From NCBI RefSeq assembly GCF_000970205.1, contig NZ_CP009512.1, forward strand, positions 2,232,001 to 2,296,000: a DNA stretch of 64,000 bases, in the 5' to 3' direction. Positions 53,980 through 63,305 of the stretch are shown piece by piece. This stretch comes from Methanosarcina mazei S-6. Lineage in GTDB: Archaea; Halobacteriota; Methanosarcinia; Methanosarcinales; Methanosarcinaceae. Each line of letters starts with the position of its first letter. Position 1 is the first letter of the stretch. A program made the translations under genes and the position numbers. Under the pieces are notes generated by a model that made no database searches, had not been told where the DNA came from, and was given only the letters and a program-made list of their open reading frames with translations.

Positions 53980-54693
53980 ATGGAAAATACATTGATTGCC
54001 TTCCAGAATGTCTGGAAAACTTATCAGATGGGAGAAGTTCAGGTCAATGCTTTGAAAAATGTGAGCGTGAAGCTTGGAAGAGGGGAATTTGCCGCAATAA
54101 TCGGGCCCTCAGGAAGCGGGAAGTCTACAATGATGAACCTGGTTGGCTGTCTTGATATCCCTTCAAAGGGCAAAATTTTCCTGAAAGGCAGGGATATATC
54201 CCTGCTTCAGGAATCTGACCTTGCCGCCCTCAGAGGCAGGACAATAGGATTTGTTTTCCAGCAGTACAACCTGATTCCCGGGATGACGGCTCTTGAGAAC
54301 GTTCTTCTGCCCCTTGAAATCCAGGAAATGGATGACAGAATTGCGGAAAAAAAAGCAAAGGAACTTCTTAACCTCGTGGGGCTCTCGGACAAGATGCAGA
54401 ATAAGCCTTCACAGCTTTCAGGAGGGCAGCAGCAGAGAGTTTCTATTGCAAGAGCACTTGCCTGCGATCCCGAAATAATCCTTGCTGACGAGCCGACAGG
54501 TGCGCTTGACAGCATAACCGGTCAGGAAGTGATTTCAATCCTTTACAGGCTCTGGAAGGAAAAAAACAAAACAGTAGTTATGGTCACACACGACCTGCAC
54601 CTTGCACAGTATGCCAGAAGGCACATTCAGCTCAAGGACGGAGAGATGGTCAGGGACAGCCCTAACAAAGAACAGATCAGCCCTGAAACCTGA
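53980..54693 (+). CDS. ABC transporter ATP-binding protein (MacB/LolD type)
   Basis: 237 residues. Walker A GPSGSGKS (residues ~41-48), Q-loop FVFQQYNL, signature LSGGQQQRVSIARAL, Walker B ILADEPTGALDSI, H-loop MVTHDL. The MacB/LolD subgroup is indicated by the ENVLLPLEIQ and IGPSGSGKSTMMNLVGCLD segments. It powers the FtsX-like permease encoded at 56225. GGAG is in the upstream AGGAGAAAAC. First gene of a three-gene unit. Confidence 0.9.
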   Translation: MENTLIAFQNVWKTYQMGEVQVNALKNVSVKLGRGEFAAIIGPSGSGKSTMMNLVGCLDIPSKGKIFLKGRDISLLQESDLAALRGRTIGFVFQQYNLIPGMTALENVLLPLEIQEMDDRIAEKKAKELLNLVGLSDKMQNKPSQLSGGQQQRVSIARALACDPEIILADEPTGALDSITGQEVISILYRLWKEKNKTVVMVTHDLHLAQYARRHIQLKDGEMVRDSPNKEQISPET

Positions 54694-54846
54694 ACCACAC
54701 AATAAATTCAGTTTAAGGAGAGAACCGGGTAAAGTAACAACTGGACAAATTTCATTCCATATTCAAAATGGTTTTTCTGTTAAAATTTCTCGAAAATAGA
54801 CAAACCGGAGTAATCGACAAACCGGAGTAAACCGAGGTATCCAAAA

Positions 54847-56199
54847 ATGGGTGACAAACAAATTAGCCTTATATTCATTTTTCTTCTGGGTTTTCTTTTA
54901 TGCAGCGGAACTGCCCTGGCTGCGAGTGACTTTAATTCAAGCTCAAGCCTCGATAAAGGCCTGAGTGTTGACCTGTTAAACCAGGACCCTGATCCCGTGA
55001 AACCCGGAGATGTGCTTGAAGTAAGGATTGCTATAGAAAATACAGGTTATAAGGATGTAGAGAACTGTTTTGTGAGAATAGAGCCGGATTACCCTTTTAA
55101 GGCTCTTTCAGGGGAAGACCTTGTAAAAAAGATAGGCACACTCGGAAAACGCTCTGAAAATGACCGCAGAAAAGTCCTGAAGTTCAAAGTAGGAGTTGAA
55201 AACGATGTCAATGAAGGCACTTATCCCCTGAAAGTTTACCTTTACTCAACAGATACGAAAAATAAAGTTTCCCTTAACAGGGAGCTAAAAATTGATATTG
55301 ACAGCGAATCAAACGCTGAAATAGAATATATCAGTGTTGAGAAACTGATACCAGGAGAGAAGACAGAACTTACTTTCGGCATAAAAAACGTAGGAAATTC
55401 CCCCTTAAAAAACTCAATGTTTTCCTGGGAATGCACAAATGACGTGATCCTGCCCGTAGGCTCGAGCAATGTCAAGCACGTTAACCTGATTGATGTCGGA
55501 GAAACTGCCAATGTCAGCTTTGAGGTTCTGACCAATGTGAATACAAAGCCCGGTCTCTATAAACTGGACATGATTCTGACATACGACGACATTGAAGAAC
55601 TTCAGACAATAACGGAAGCAGGCACTGTAGAGAACGAGAAGCGCAAGACAATCAAAAGCAAAGCAGGGATCTACATAGGAGGGACCACGGATTTCGACAT
55701 CGCTTTTATGGAAAGGGGACCCACAGGCACCTACACATTTTCAGTATCTAATATAGGTAATAATGGTGCAAACTCGGTAAAGGTTTCTGTCCCGCTTCAG
55801 GAGAACTGGACCGTGATTGACGGCGGCAATTCAGTGGTTCTCGGTAACCTGGCAAAAGGGGACTATACAATTGCAGATTTCAACCTGAAACCTGCAACTG
55901 TTGGAAAAGAGCTGCCTCTTAAATTTGAAATCAGTTACACCTCCAGTGACGGGATCAGGCAGGTAGAGGAAAATGTGATCTCACTTTACGCATCCTCTTC
56001 AACTCAGTCAAAAGGATCCTCGATGACAGACGAAAACAGTAAGTCAGGCATACTGTCGTATAAACTCTTCTTCCTTCTCCTGCTCGGTGCTGTGGGCTTT
56101 TTTATTTATAAACAGCATCAGAAAAAGGTGGTAGAAAAGAATGCCAGAGAAAATTTGACCAGCGAAAGCCAGATAGACGAAAAGAAAACAGGTGAATAA
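54847..56199 (+). CDS. COG1361 S-layer-like secreted protein, MacB-operon partner
   Basis: 450 residues: a signal peptide (LIFIFLLGFLLCSGTALAAS), then three or more CARDB/NEW-type beta-sandwich repeats (VKPGDVLEVRIAIENTGYKDVENCFV; LIPGEKTELTFGIKNVGNSPLKNSMF; GPTGTYTFSVSNIGNNGANSVKVSV), a C-terminal membrane helix (LFFLLLLGAVGFFIY) and a charged cytosolic tail. It lies between ATPase and permease genes of an ABC exporter and so probably forms its extracellular part, replacing the MacA/periplasmic adaptor of bacteria. Confidence 0.8.
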   Translation: MGDKQISLIFIFLLGFLLCSGTALAASDFNSSSSLDKGLSVDLLNQDPDPVKPGDVLEVRIAIENTGYKDVENCFVRIEPDYPFKALSGEDLVKKIGTLGKRSENDRRKVLKFKVGVENDVNEGTYPLKVYLYSTDTKNKVSLNRELKIDIDSESNAEIEYISVEKLIPGEKTELTFGIKNVGNSPLKNSMFSWECTNDVILPVGSSNVKHVNLIDVGETANVSFEVLTNVNTKPGLYKLDMILTYDDIEELQTITEAGTVENEKRKTIKSKAGIYIGGTTDFDIAFMERGPTGTYTFSVSNIGNNGANSVKVSVPLQENWTVIDGGNSVVLGNLAKGDYTIADFNLKPATVGKELPLKFEISYTSSDGIRQVEENVISLYASSSTQSKGSSMTDENSKSGILSYKLFFLLLLGAVGFFIYKQHQKKVVEKNARENLTSESQIDEKKTGE

Positions 56200-56224
56200 A
56201 TCCTGAACCCGGATCTGTGGTTCC

Positions 56225-57583
56225 ATGAAACTGGCAAAGATTTTGAAAATTGCCCTAAATATGGTCAGAGCTAATAAGCTGAGGAGCTGGCTGACCATAA
56301 TAGGGGTTATCATAGGCATTGCCTCGGTAATGGCAATCGTTACGACCGGGGAGTATTTTCAGGAACAGGTTACGGAAACCCTTGAGGGGCTTGGGGGGGA
56401 TACTATTACCATAGTAGCCTCAGTCCCTTTTGAAATTTATTCTGAAGAAGATATGGAGTATGAAGAAAATTCAGAAGAAATTCCGGGAGAATCCGGGGCA
56501 ACAATTGCAGGGACCGGAGAGGGACCTGAGAACTTCACTTCTGAGCCCATGGAAATCGAACCCGAAACAGAGGCAGCACTCACAAGAAAGGATGTATTTG
56601 TTCTGAGGAGCATTCCGGCTGTTGAATATGTAAACGTCAACGTCCAGACAGGAGCGCAATTGAAATTCGGAAGCGAGTCAACTTACGTCTGGGTTAATGG
56701 TGTTGATCCCGGCGTCTGGCCTCACATTACAAAGAAGAAGATAGGAGAGGGCAGGATGCTGGCACCCGGAGACAGGGCAGTTGTGGTTATTTCAAGCGAA
56801 CTTGCAAAAGGGACTTTTGAAAAGGAGATAAGGCTTAACCAGATGATCCCCTTAAACGGAAAATCCTATCGTGTAGTGGGGATACTGGCTAAGGACGGAG
56901 GGCTTTTAGGAGGTATGGGAGGGCTTTTTGGAAGCAGTGTTTATATGCCGTACCAGGAGGTCTACTCTCTGCAAAATAATGAAGAGGACCTGTCTGAAAG
57001 AGAGCAGGATGTATATGATAACATAGAGATCAAGCTCCATGATGAGGCAGATTATGACGCAGCCCTTCAGGAGATAGAGCGCAAATTAAGGCTTGCAAGA
57101 AGAGTTACTGAAGATAAGCAGGACTTCTATGTCAGCTCCTCAAAAGAGACAATTGAAAGTACGCAAAAATTGATTAACGGACTTACATCATTTCTAGCCT
57201 TCATTGCAGGCATTTCCCTTCTTGTCGGTTCAACAGGGATCGCTAACACAATGTTTACTTCCGTGCTTGAGAAGACGAAGGAAATCGGGATTATGAAAGC
57301 GATAGGAGCAAAGAATAGCGATATAATGATGATTTTCCTTTGCAATGCTGCAATGATCAGCCTTGTAGGCGGAATGATAGGTATCCTTCTGGGCACAGCT
57401 GCTGTCCAGCTGATTCTTTTCTTTATTTCAGTAAAAATGAACGTTCCTTTTGAATTTGCCCTCAGCCTGAAAGGCACAGTTATTGCAACCCTGGTCTCCA
57501 TAGCAGTCGGGCTGATTGCAGGCCTTGTACCGGCAAAGAATGCATCCGAATTGAAACCGGTTGACGCTCTCAGATATGAATGA
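56225..57583 (+). CDS. MacB-like ABC transporter permease (FtsX fold)
   Basis: 452 residues. The N-terminal helix (LKIALNMVRANKLRSWLTIIGVIIGIASVMAIVT) is followed by a large ~230-residue extracellular MacB_PCD domain and three C-terminal helices with the FtsX pattern (AGISLLVGSTGIANTMFTSVLEKTKEIGIMKAIGAKNSDIMMIFLCNA). A poly-acidic insert (EEDMEYEENSEEIPGE) lies in the outer domain. Together with the ATPase and COG1361 protein it should be a complete exporter or mechano-transmission complex for an unknown substrate. Confidence 0.9.
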   Translation: MKLAKILKIALNMVRANKLRSWLTIIGVIIGIASVMAIVTTGEYFQEQVTETLEGLGGDTITIVASVPFEIYSEEDMEYEENSEEIPGESGATIAGTGEGPENFTSEPMEIEPETEAALTRKDVFVLRSIPAVEYVNVNVQTGAQLKFGSESTYVWVNGVDPGVWPHITKKKIGEGRMLAPGDRAVVVISSELAKGTFEKEIRLNQMIPLNGKSYRVVGILAKDGGLLGGMGGLFGSSVYMPYQEVYSLQNNEEDLSEREQDVYDNIEIKLHDEADYDAALQEIERKLRLARRVTEDKQDFYVSSSKETIESTQKLINGLTSFLAFIAGISLLVGSTGIANTMFTSVLEKTKEIGIMKAIGAKNSDIMMIFLCNAAMISLVGGMIGILLGTAAVQLILFFISVKMNVPFEFALSLKGTVIATLVSIAVGLIAGLVPAKNASELKPVDALRYE

Positions 57584-57644
57584 AAAAATCAAAACTGGCA
57601 GCAAGATTCAGCTCTGTTTTTGGAGCCGGCATGAAGAAAGTAAA

Positions 57645-57715
57645 AGAAATAAAGAAAAGCAGAGAAATGAAGAAAAGCAGAGAAATGAAGAAAAGCAGAG
57701 AAATGAAAAAAATAT
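57645..57715. repeat. 18-bp tandem repeat AGAAATGAAGAAAAGCAG, about 3.5 units
   Basis: Purine-rich direct repeats directly after the permease gene; the short Lys/Glu/Arg frame reading through them is an artefact. Confidence 0.75.
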
Positions 57716-57812
57716 AAATATATACATTTTATATAAATATATAATTTCATGTAAAAAGCTCTATATAATCTAAAAAATGTTTAGTTGATGTTTTATATGG
57801 AGAGGATAAAAA

Positions 57813-58301
57813 ATGGATAGTCTAAAATTATTTAAGCAGGTTACTGATGCGATTACCACAATCATCCTTTATGTACTGCTGCTTGCATTGATTGTGGGAA
57901 TGGCAAAAACCCTGCTTGAGATTCGCTTTATTGTCTTTGAGTCTCTAGAAAGCGGATTCAATCACATGGTAACAAGCGTACTGACAGTTTTTATTGTTAT
58001 TGACCTTTTCAAAGCCTTTGTTGATTATCATGAACATGACAGGATCAAGCTTACTGATATTACGGATGCCACCATCCTGATAGTCCTGCGTGAAATTGCA
58101 GTTGGCCTTTACGCCCAGAAATTCGGATACGAGTATGTCCTGAGCCTTGCTGTGCTGCTGCTTGTGCTGGGAGTAATAAGAGTGCTTGCAGTCCAGTACT
58201 CTCCGGCGTCGAGGTCCTCAAATTATCAGGTTTCCTTAAAGGAAGAGACCCAGCCTTCAAAGACAGGCCTGAGCGCCATGCTTGACCCGGTTCAGAATTG
58301 A
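57813..58301 (+). CDS. PsiE family membrane protein
   Basis: 162 residues with four transmembrane helices. LLEIRFIVFESLESGFNHMVTSVLTVFIVIDLFKAFVDYHEHDRIKLTDITDATILIVLREIAVGLYA matches the PsiE (phosphate-starvation-inducible E) core. The role is unknown. GGAGAGGAT precedes the ATG, and a strong terminator follows. Monocistronic. Confidence 0.85.
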   Translation: MDSLKLFKQVTDAITTIILYVLLLALIVGMAKTLLEIRFIVFESLESGFNHMVTSVLTVFIVIDLFKAFVDYHEHDRIKLTDITDATILIVLREIAVGLYAQKFGYEYVLSLAVLLLVLGVIRVLAVQYSPASRSSNYQVSLKEETQPSKTGLSAMLDPVQN

Positions 58302-58342
58302 CCCTGAAAAAACAAATCCCTTCAGGTAATATTGAGCCGTTA

Positions 58343-58386
58343 TTTTCTCATTTGCCCCTTCAGGCAGAATGAGAAATACATTTTTT
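58343..58386 (+). terminator. Hairpin terminator after the PsiE gene
   Basis: TTTCTCATTTGCC and GGCAGAATGAGAAA pair over a short loop (58343-58376), followed by a run of six T (58381-58386). Confidence 0.7.
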
Positions 58387-58488
58387 CTCTTATCCCTGCT
58401 TCATAATAAGGACGGAAATTCCAGGTTAATTGAGCTGAACTTCAAAGCATAATACTTTTAAACGATTCCCCTGGCATAATGTGTTATA

Positions 58489-59244
58489 ATGAAAAATTTG
58501 CTTAGAAAAAAAGTTCAGAACCCCACTTCTGAAAAAAACGGCGCCGGCCCTGTTATCCTGAAGATCTACAACTTTCTATTTGATTCATACGGTCCTCAGG
58601 GCTGGTGGCCTTTAACAGAACTCCACGGCAGCATTGGAACAAATCCCACAAAAACAGGTTCTGTGCAGGGATATCATCCGGGAGATTATACCTATCCGCA
58701 ATCAGACAACCAGAAGTTTGAAATTGTATGTGGAGCCCTGCTCACCCAGAATACCAGCTGGCTTCAGGTCGAAAGAGCCCTGATAAATCTGAAACTTATG
58801 GACTCACTTTCCCCGGAAAAAATCCTCACTCTTGAACATGAAAACTTAAAAAAAGCCATAAAACCTTCAGGTTATTATAACCAGAAAGCCTTACGCCTGA
58901 AAATCCTTGCAGAATGGTTTCTGAGACTTGAAGGCAGAAATCCTGAGAGGAATGAACTGCTTTCATTAAAAGGCGTGGGACCCGAGACCGCGGATTCGAT
59001 ACTTATCTACGCTTTTAAACAACCTTCGTTTGTAGTTGACGCGTATACCAGGAGAATAGTGAGTAACCTTGGCCTGGCTGACGAGAAAGCAAAATATTCA
59101 GAAATCAAGGCATTGTTTGAGGAGAATCTGCCGGAAGACCTGGTCATATATCAGGAATATCATGCCCTTCTCGTAGAACATGCAAAGAGATACTATCAAA
59201 AGAAGATTTTTTATTCCAGATGCCCTCTCCTGAATATTACCTGA
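58489..59244 (+). CDS. Endonuclease-III-like DNA glycosylase lacking the Fe-S cluster
   Basis: 251 residues with the HhH-GPD core. The helix-hairpin-helix is LLSLKGVGPETADSIL (~157-172) and the catalytic Asp is D184 in FVVDAYTRR. The lysine of bifunctional EndoIII is replaced by E166, so it would be a monofunctional glycosylase. The C-terminus normally ends in a four-Cys [4Fe-4S] motif; here only C245 remains and the first Cys positions are Tyr (KRYYQKKIFYSRCPLL). An N-terminal extension with PGDYTYP-type loop resembles archaeal mismatch/uracil relatives. Probably acts in base-excision repair; the specificity is not clear. Confidence 0.8.
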   Translation: MKNLLRKKVQNPTSEKNGAGPVILKIYNFLFDSYGPQGWWPLTELHGSIGTNPTKTGSVQGYHPGDYTYPQSDNQKFEIVCGALLTQNTSWLQVERALINLKLMDSLSPEKILTLEHENLKKAIKPSGYYNQKALRLKILAEWFLRLEGRNPERNELLSLKGVGPETADSILIYAFKQPSFVVDAYTRRIVSNLGLADEKAKYSEIKALFEENLPEDLVIYQEYHALLVEHAKRYYQKKIFYSRCPLLNIT

Positions 59245-59306
59245 ACATGAAGCAGCCAGAGCTGGATTTCAGGACCTGAAAATTTGCCTCTGAAAACTGA
59301 AAATAT

Positions 59307-59386
59307 CTGAAGAAATATAGCTCTGAAGAAATATAGCTCTGAAGAAATATAGCTCTGAAGAAATATAGCTCTGAAGAAATATAGCT
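59307..59386. repeat. 16-bp tandem repeat CTGAAGAAATATAGCT, 5 units
   Basis: Five units, identical except the last base of the fifth, followed by a degenerate TTGAAGAATTATGG. Same period as the 2093 repeat but different sequence. Confidence 0.9.
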
Positions 59387-59628
59387 TTGAAGAATTATGG
59401 CACTATAACCTGAAAATTCGCATCAATTAAAATGTTTAAGGGAATAAGAACTGGCTACTTAAGAAACTCCGACTGAAGTTCCCGCTGTATAATGTTTCTT
59501 ATCCGAATTAAATACTTGGTTCAGTGATCAGATTTTTCCCGGACAATTATGCCCTGTTCAGCAGTCAAAATACCTGATCTGATCCAGATTTCGTCATGCG
59601 CTGGTCTGTGTTTTCTTGCGTTTTGTCC

Positions 59629-59850
59629 TTACAGGAGCTTTATTCCGTACCAGTCGGAAAGTTCTGCATCAAGAACGCCCTCGTGGACCATCTTCTCGAT
59701 CTCGTTTTCGACCTGTCCGTAAGTGAACTTATAGTCGTATGAGATCGCTGAGATCACGTCCGGGCTATGGCAGAACCTGTCTGGAAATGCCCTGTTGAAC
59801 GTTTCCACATTCTTGATAATTATATTTCTAAGTTTTTCCATTTTTATCAC
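59629..59850 (-). CDS. Small conserved hypothetical protein
   Basis: The ATG at 59841 is preferred (70 residues): the upstream AAGGTGAT lies five bases away, and the GTG at 59850 is part of that site; the same AAGGTGATAAAAATG arrangement occurs at the zinc-ribbon gene 6397. The product EKLRNIIIKNVETFNRAFPDRFCHSPDVISAISYDYKFTYGQVENEIEKMVHEGVLDAEL looks like a small winged-helix or helical domain with a VExEIEKMVxEGxL pattern. No family certain. A TATA-like ATATAAATAG on the complementary strand near 59930 fits its promoter. Confidence 0.6.
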   Translation of the reverse strand: MIKMEKLRNIIIKNVETFNRAFPDRFCHSPDVISAISYDYKFTYGQVENEIEKMVHEGVLDAELSDWYGIKLL

Positions 59851-60325
59851 CTTTTTCGTTTTTAATTTATAGTTATTTTAGTTCAGTCTCGGTTTCTGTT
59901 TCTCTTCGACATAATATAGTCTATGCACCACATATAAATAGATATCCTAAATATTTACCATATTCCATGCATATCTATATAGAAAGAGAAATAGGGGAGT
60001 TTGACAATTTGAGCAATATGAATAACTCACATTAAATATTTATCAGGTAAACTTATATAACTTTTGTGCTCAGTAAGAGATATCTGACAGAAAAAAACAT
60101 CCAGAATACCCGGAGGAAATAATTTATTCAAATAAATCTATACATGAAGTGATAATAAAAAAGACAGGAAATAACTACGAAAACCTTTGCTTTGGACCTT
60201 CCGCATAAGTTTATCTTCGCTTAGAGGGTTGCTTTTCCAAATCTCTAAGGGTAGCAAATTTTATACCATTAAATGTTTACTTTCAGGTTAAGAGTGCTAA
60301 AAGGATATCTCGGAGAAGGAGAAAA
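59851..60325. other. Divergent intergenic region
   Basis: Promoter-rich AT DNA between the small minus-strand gene and the sensor kinase; AAGGAG ribosome site directly before 60326. No gene seen. Confidence 0.45.
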
Positions 60326-62332
60326 ATGGAACAGCTGGCATATCAGAACCCAAATCCTGTGCTCAGGGCAGGAGCTGATGGAAAAATTATTTATTCAAAT
60401 AACGCAAGCGAAGCCCTGTTAAAAAAATGGGATACTGGAATGGGAGAAAAACTGCCTCCTTCGATAGAGAATCTCGTTAAAAAAATTGTCAAGGGCACTT
60501 CTCATGAAAAAATAGAAGTTAGAGCCGGAAAAAAAGTCTATCTTGTAACCTTTTATCCTGTGCCTGGAGAGGACTATGCAAACATCTACGGATTTGAGAT
60601 AACCGGACAGAAGAAGCTGGAACAAAAACTGCGTATCAAGGAAAAGCAGTATGATGCTCTCTATACTCTGGGAAGGATTGCCCTTAAATGTGAAAGTCTG
60701 CAGGCGTTTCTGGATGAAAGCGTGAAACTGATTGCAAAGACTCTGGACCTTGAATTCTGCAAAATCCTTGAACTCAAGCCGGATGGAAATTTCCTGGTTA
60801 TAGCGGGCACAGGATGGAAACCCGGGTATGTAGGCTTTGCTTTTGTGAAAGGGGGCAAATGGTCGCAGGCAGGGTACACTATTTTTTCAAAAGTGCCCGT
60901 TATCGTAAAAAATTTTGCAGAAGAAAACCGTTTTGAAGCCCCGGAAATTCTGCGAGAGCATAATATTGCAAGTGGAATGAGCGTTATTATAGGAGATGTG
61001 GAGAAACCCTTTGGTATACTGGGAGCCCATTCCGCAAAAAAAAGAAAGTTTACTGCAGATGAAACTTTCTTTTTAAATTCTGTTGCATTCATAATTGCAG
61101 AGGTAATCGAACGCAGGTATGCGGAAGAAGAGTTGCATCAGTATAAAGAAAAATTGGAAGAAATCGTAAAAGAGAGGACCATAGAACTTACCAGAGCGAA
61201 TGAGCAGTTATCTATGGAAATCTCCAGGCGTAAGAAAGTAGAAAAAGACCTTGAAAACAACGTTTATTTCCTTAAGACACTCCTTGACGCGATACCCTCT
61301 CCTGTGTTTTACAGGAACCTTGAAGGCATCTATCAGGGCTGCAATGATAAATTTTCCAGGAAAATTCTCAACCTCCCCAAAACAGAGATAATAGGGCATT
61401 CAATGCAGGAATTCAGGGAACAATTCTCTGAAGAAACTCTGCGTGAAACAGAATACAATGATAAAATACTGCTGAAAGAAGGAAAAAGCCTGCCTAATGA
61501 ATTGAAAATAAAATGTGCAATAGACGGAGAATTAAGAGATTTCCTTGTCTATAAAGCCACATACAGCAACCTAGCAGGCGAAGTGATAGGGATCGTAGGC
61601 GTAATGCTTGATATCACAGAACGAAAAAAAGCAGAAAAAGCTCTTTTGAAAACCGAGGAGATAAGAAAAAAAGAAATCCATCACAGGATCAAAAATAATC
61701 TTCAGGTTATCTCGTCCCTTCTCAGCCTCCAGGCAGAAAATTTCAGTGATAAAAAAGTAAAAGAATCTTTCCACGACAGCCAGAACCGCGTAATATCAAT
61801 GTCCCTTATCCACGAAGAACTTTACAGAACAGGAGAAACCGGAGATGTAGAAAGTTTTGATTTTAAGGCATACATCCAGAAACTTGCAAATGAGCTTTTC
61901 CGTTCGTACGTGGTGGGAAACAAAGACCTTCACTTAAAGCTGGACATGGAAAATGTGTTTCTCGGAATGGATACCGGAATCCCCCTGGGGATTATTATTA
62001 ACGAACTTGTATCCAACTCTTTAAAGCATGCTTTTCCCGGTGAAAGAGGCGGAGAAGTTAATATCAGGCTTCACAGGCTGCATAACGGTGAAAACAGGAG
62101 CTGCAAAGACCAGGACACCTGCGCTATCTCCGAGTTCCTGCTGATCGTCTCGGATAACGGAACAGGCCTTCCCGAAAATATCGATTTCAGGAACACCTCT
62201 TCTCTCGGGCTTCAACTCGTAAATATCCTGGTAGACCAGATTGGAGGCAGTATAGAACTTAAAAAAGGAGAAGGGACTGAGTTCAGGATAAAATTTAGAG
62301 AAGAAGTATGTCCAGAGAAAAAACAAAAATAA
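60326..62332 (+). CDS. Sensor histidine kinase, PAS-GAF-PAS-HisKA_2-HATPase
   Basis: 668 residues, no transmembrane helix, so cytosolic. PAS (~5-95, PNPVLRAGADGKIIYSN), GAF (~110-265), a coiled coil (~268-312, EEELHQYKEKLEEIVKERTIELTRANEQLSME), a second PAS (~320-435, LKTLLDAIPSPVFYRN...GVMLDITERK), HisKA_2 with the phospho-acceptor His in EIHHRIKNNLQVISSLLSLQ, and an ATPase with N-box NELVSNSLKHAFP, G1 DNGTGLP and G2 LGLQLVN. This HWE/HisKA_2 kinase type is common in Methanosarcina. There is no response regulator beside it. AAGGAG precedes the ATG. Confidence 0.9.
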   Translation: MEQLAYQNPNPVLRAGADGKIIYSNNASEALLKKWDTGMGEKLPPSIENLVKKIVKGTSHEKIEVRAGKKVYLVTFYPVPGEDYANIYGFEITGQKKLEQKLRIKEKQYDALYTLGRIALKCESLQAFLDESVKLIAKTLDLEFCKILELKPDGNFLVIAGTGWKPGYVGFAFVKGGKWSQAGYTIFSKVPVIVKNFAEENRFEAPEILREHNIASGMSVIIGDVEKPFGILGAHSAKKRKFTADETFFLNSVAFIIAEVIERRYAEEELHQYKEKLEEIVKERTIELTRANEQLSMEISRRKKVEKDLENNVYFLKTLLDAIPSPVFYRNLEGIYQGCNDKFSRKILNLPKTEIIGHSMQEFREQFSEETLRETEYNDKILLKEGKSLPNELKIKCAIDGELRDFLVYKATYSNLAGEVIGIVGVMLDITERKKAEKALLKTEEIRKKEIHHRIKNNLQVISSLLSLQAENFSDKKVKESFHDSQNRVISMSLIHEELYRTGETGDVESFDFKAYIQKLANELFRSYVVGNKDLHLKLDMENVFLGMDTGIPLGIIINELVSNSLKHAFPGERGGEVNIRLHRLHNGENRSCKDQDTCAISEFLLIVSDNGTGLPENIDFRNTSSLGLQLVNILVDQIGGSIELKKGEGTEFRIKFREEVCPEKKQK

Positions 62333-63305
62333 AACCCGACACTCAACTTAATTATCACATTAAAACTCGGCAGTAAATTCAAACTATAGAGCCTCTCCAG
62401 ACATATGGAAATCAAATCCAGCCTGCTGGCTGAAGAAAGCCTCGAGCTCAACACATGCTGATTTTCATAAATATCATAGACTACGGATATATTGCAATCT
62501 CAGGCATTATGCTGAGGCATAACTTAACAAACACTATTGCAAAAATCAGCAGTGAAATGTTAACCACAGCTTCTACCAGCCGTCCCATAAACTAAGATTG
62601 TGACTTCGAATACATAACCCTTTTTCTTACACAGTTTCTTCCGATTTTATGTCTGTGCAGAAAAAAACCGGCTGCAAATTTGATAAGTTTCAGGTTTTGA
62701 ACACCGAAAAGGAGCGTCAATTTGATTAAAATCGAAAAACCCGGGCTAAGAGAAGATATAATCGGTTTAGAATTAAAATATGGAAGTAAAATTCGAAATT
62801 AAAATAGATAGAAAAGAGATATTAAATGGGTATTGTGACCCATAAGGCCCGATCCACAATTTAATGTAGTTCTTTACTTAGTAAAGTTATGCTTATTTAA
62901 GTTACTACTTAGTCAAGTCATTACCTATTTAAGTTACTACTTAGTCAAGTCATTACCTATTTAAGTTACATACTTTCTTTGTACGTCTACTTCATAGATC
63001 TGGGACTGACCTTATGGATCAATTTATAATATGGCGTTAAAGGTATAAAAAAATAACGATAAGGATTTTTCCTTTAGAAAGTAATGGTTCCCGGCACACC
63101 GGCCCGGGTTAATAAAATGACCGGCTATTTACAATAATATTAAGGATTAAAGATAAGATTTATAAAGTCGATTTTTTCGGAGAATTTAAAGAAATTTCTA
63201 ATTCTGGTCAATGAAATTTCTGGCTCCAAACCATTCTAAAAAAGTGTATGCTGGAATCTCTGCTGCAAAGAAAAGCTTTTCAACTTCGCAGTCTACTGAA
63301 AATCA
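62333..63305. other. Long intergenic region
   Basis: 62400-62590 shows faint coding-like sequence, including a short MEIKSSLLAEESLELNTC frame, without support as a gene. A 32-bp repeat and an inverted CCATAAGG pair are listed separately. No ribosome site stands out before 63306. Confidence 0.5.
62896..62959. repeat. 32-bp direct repeat, 2 units
   Basis: TTTAAGTTACTACTTAGTCA... occurs twice in tandem (62896-62927, 62928-62959), with a third partial TTTAAGTTACA. Confidence 0.85.
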
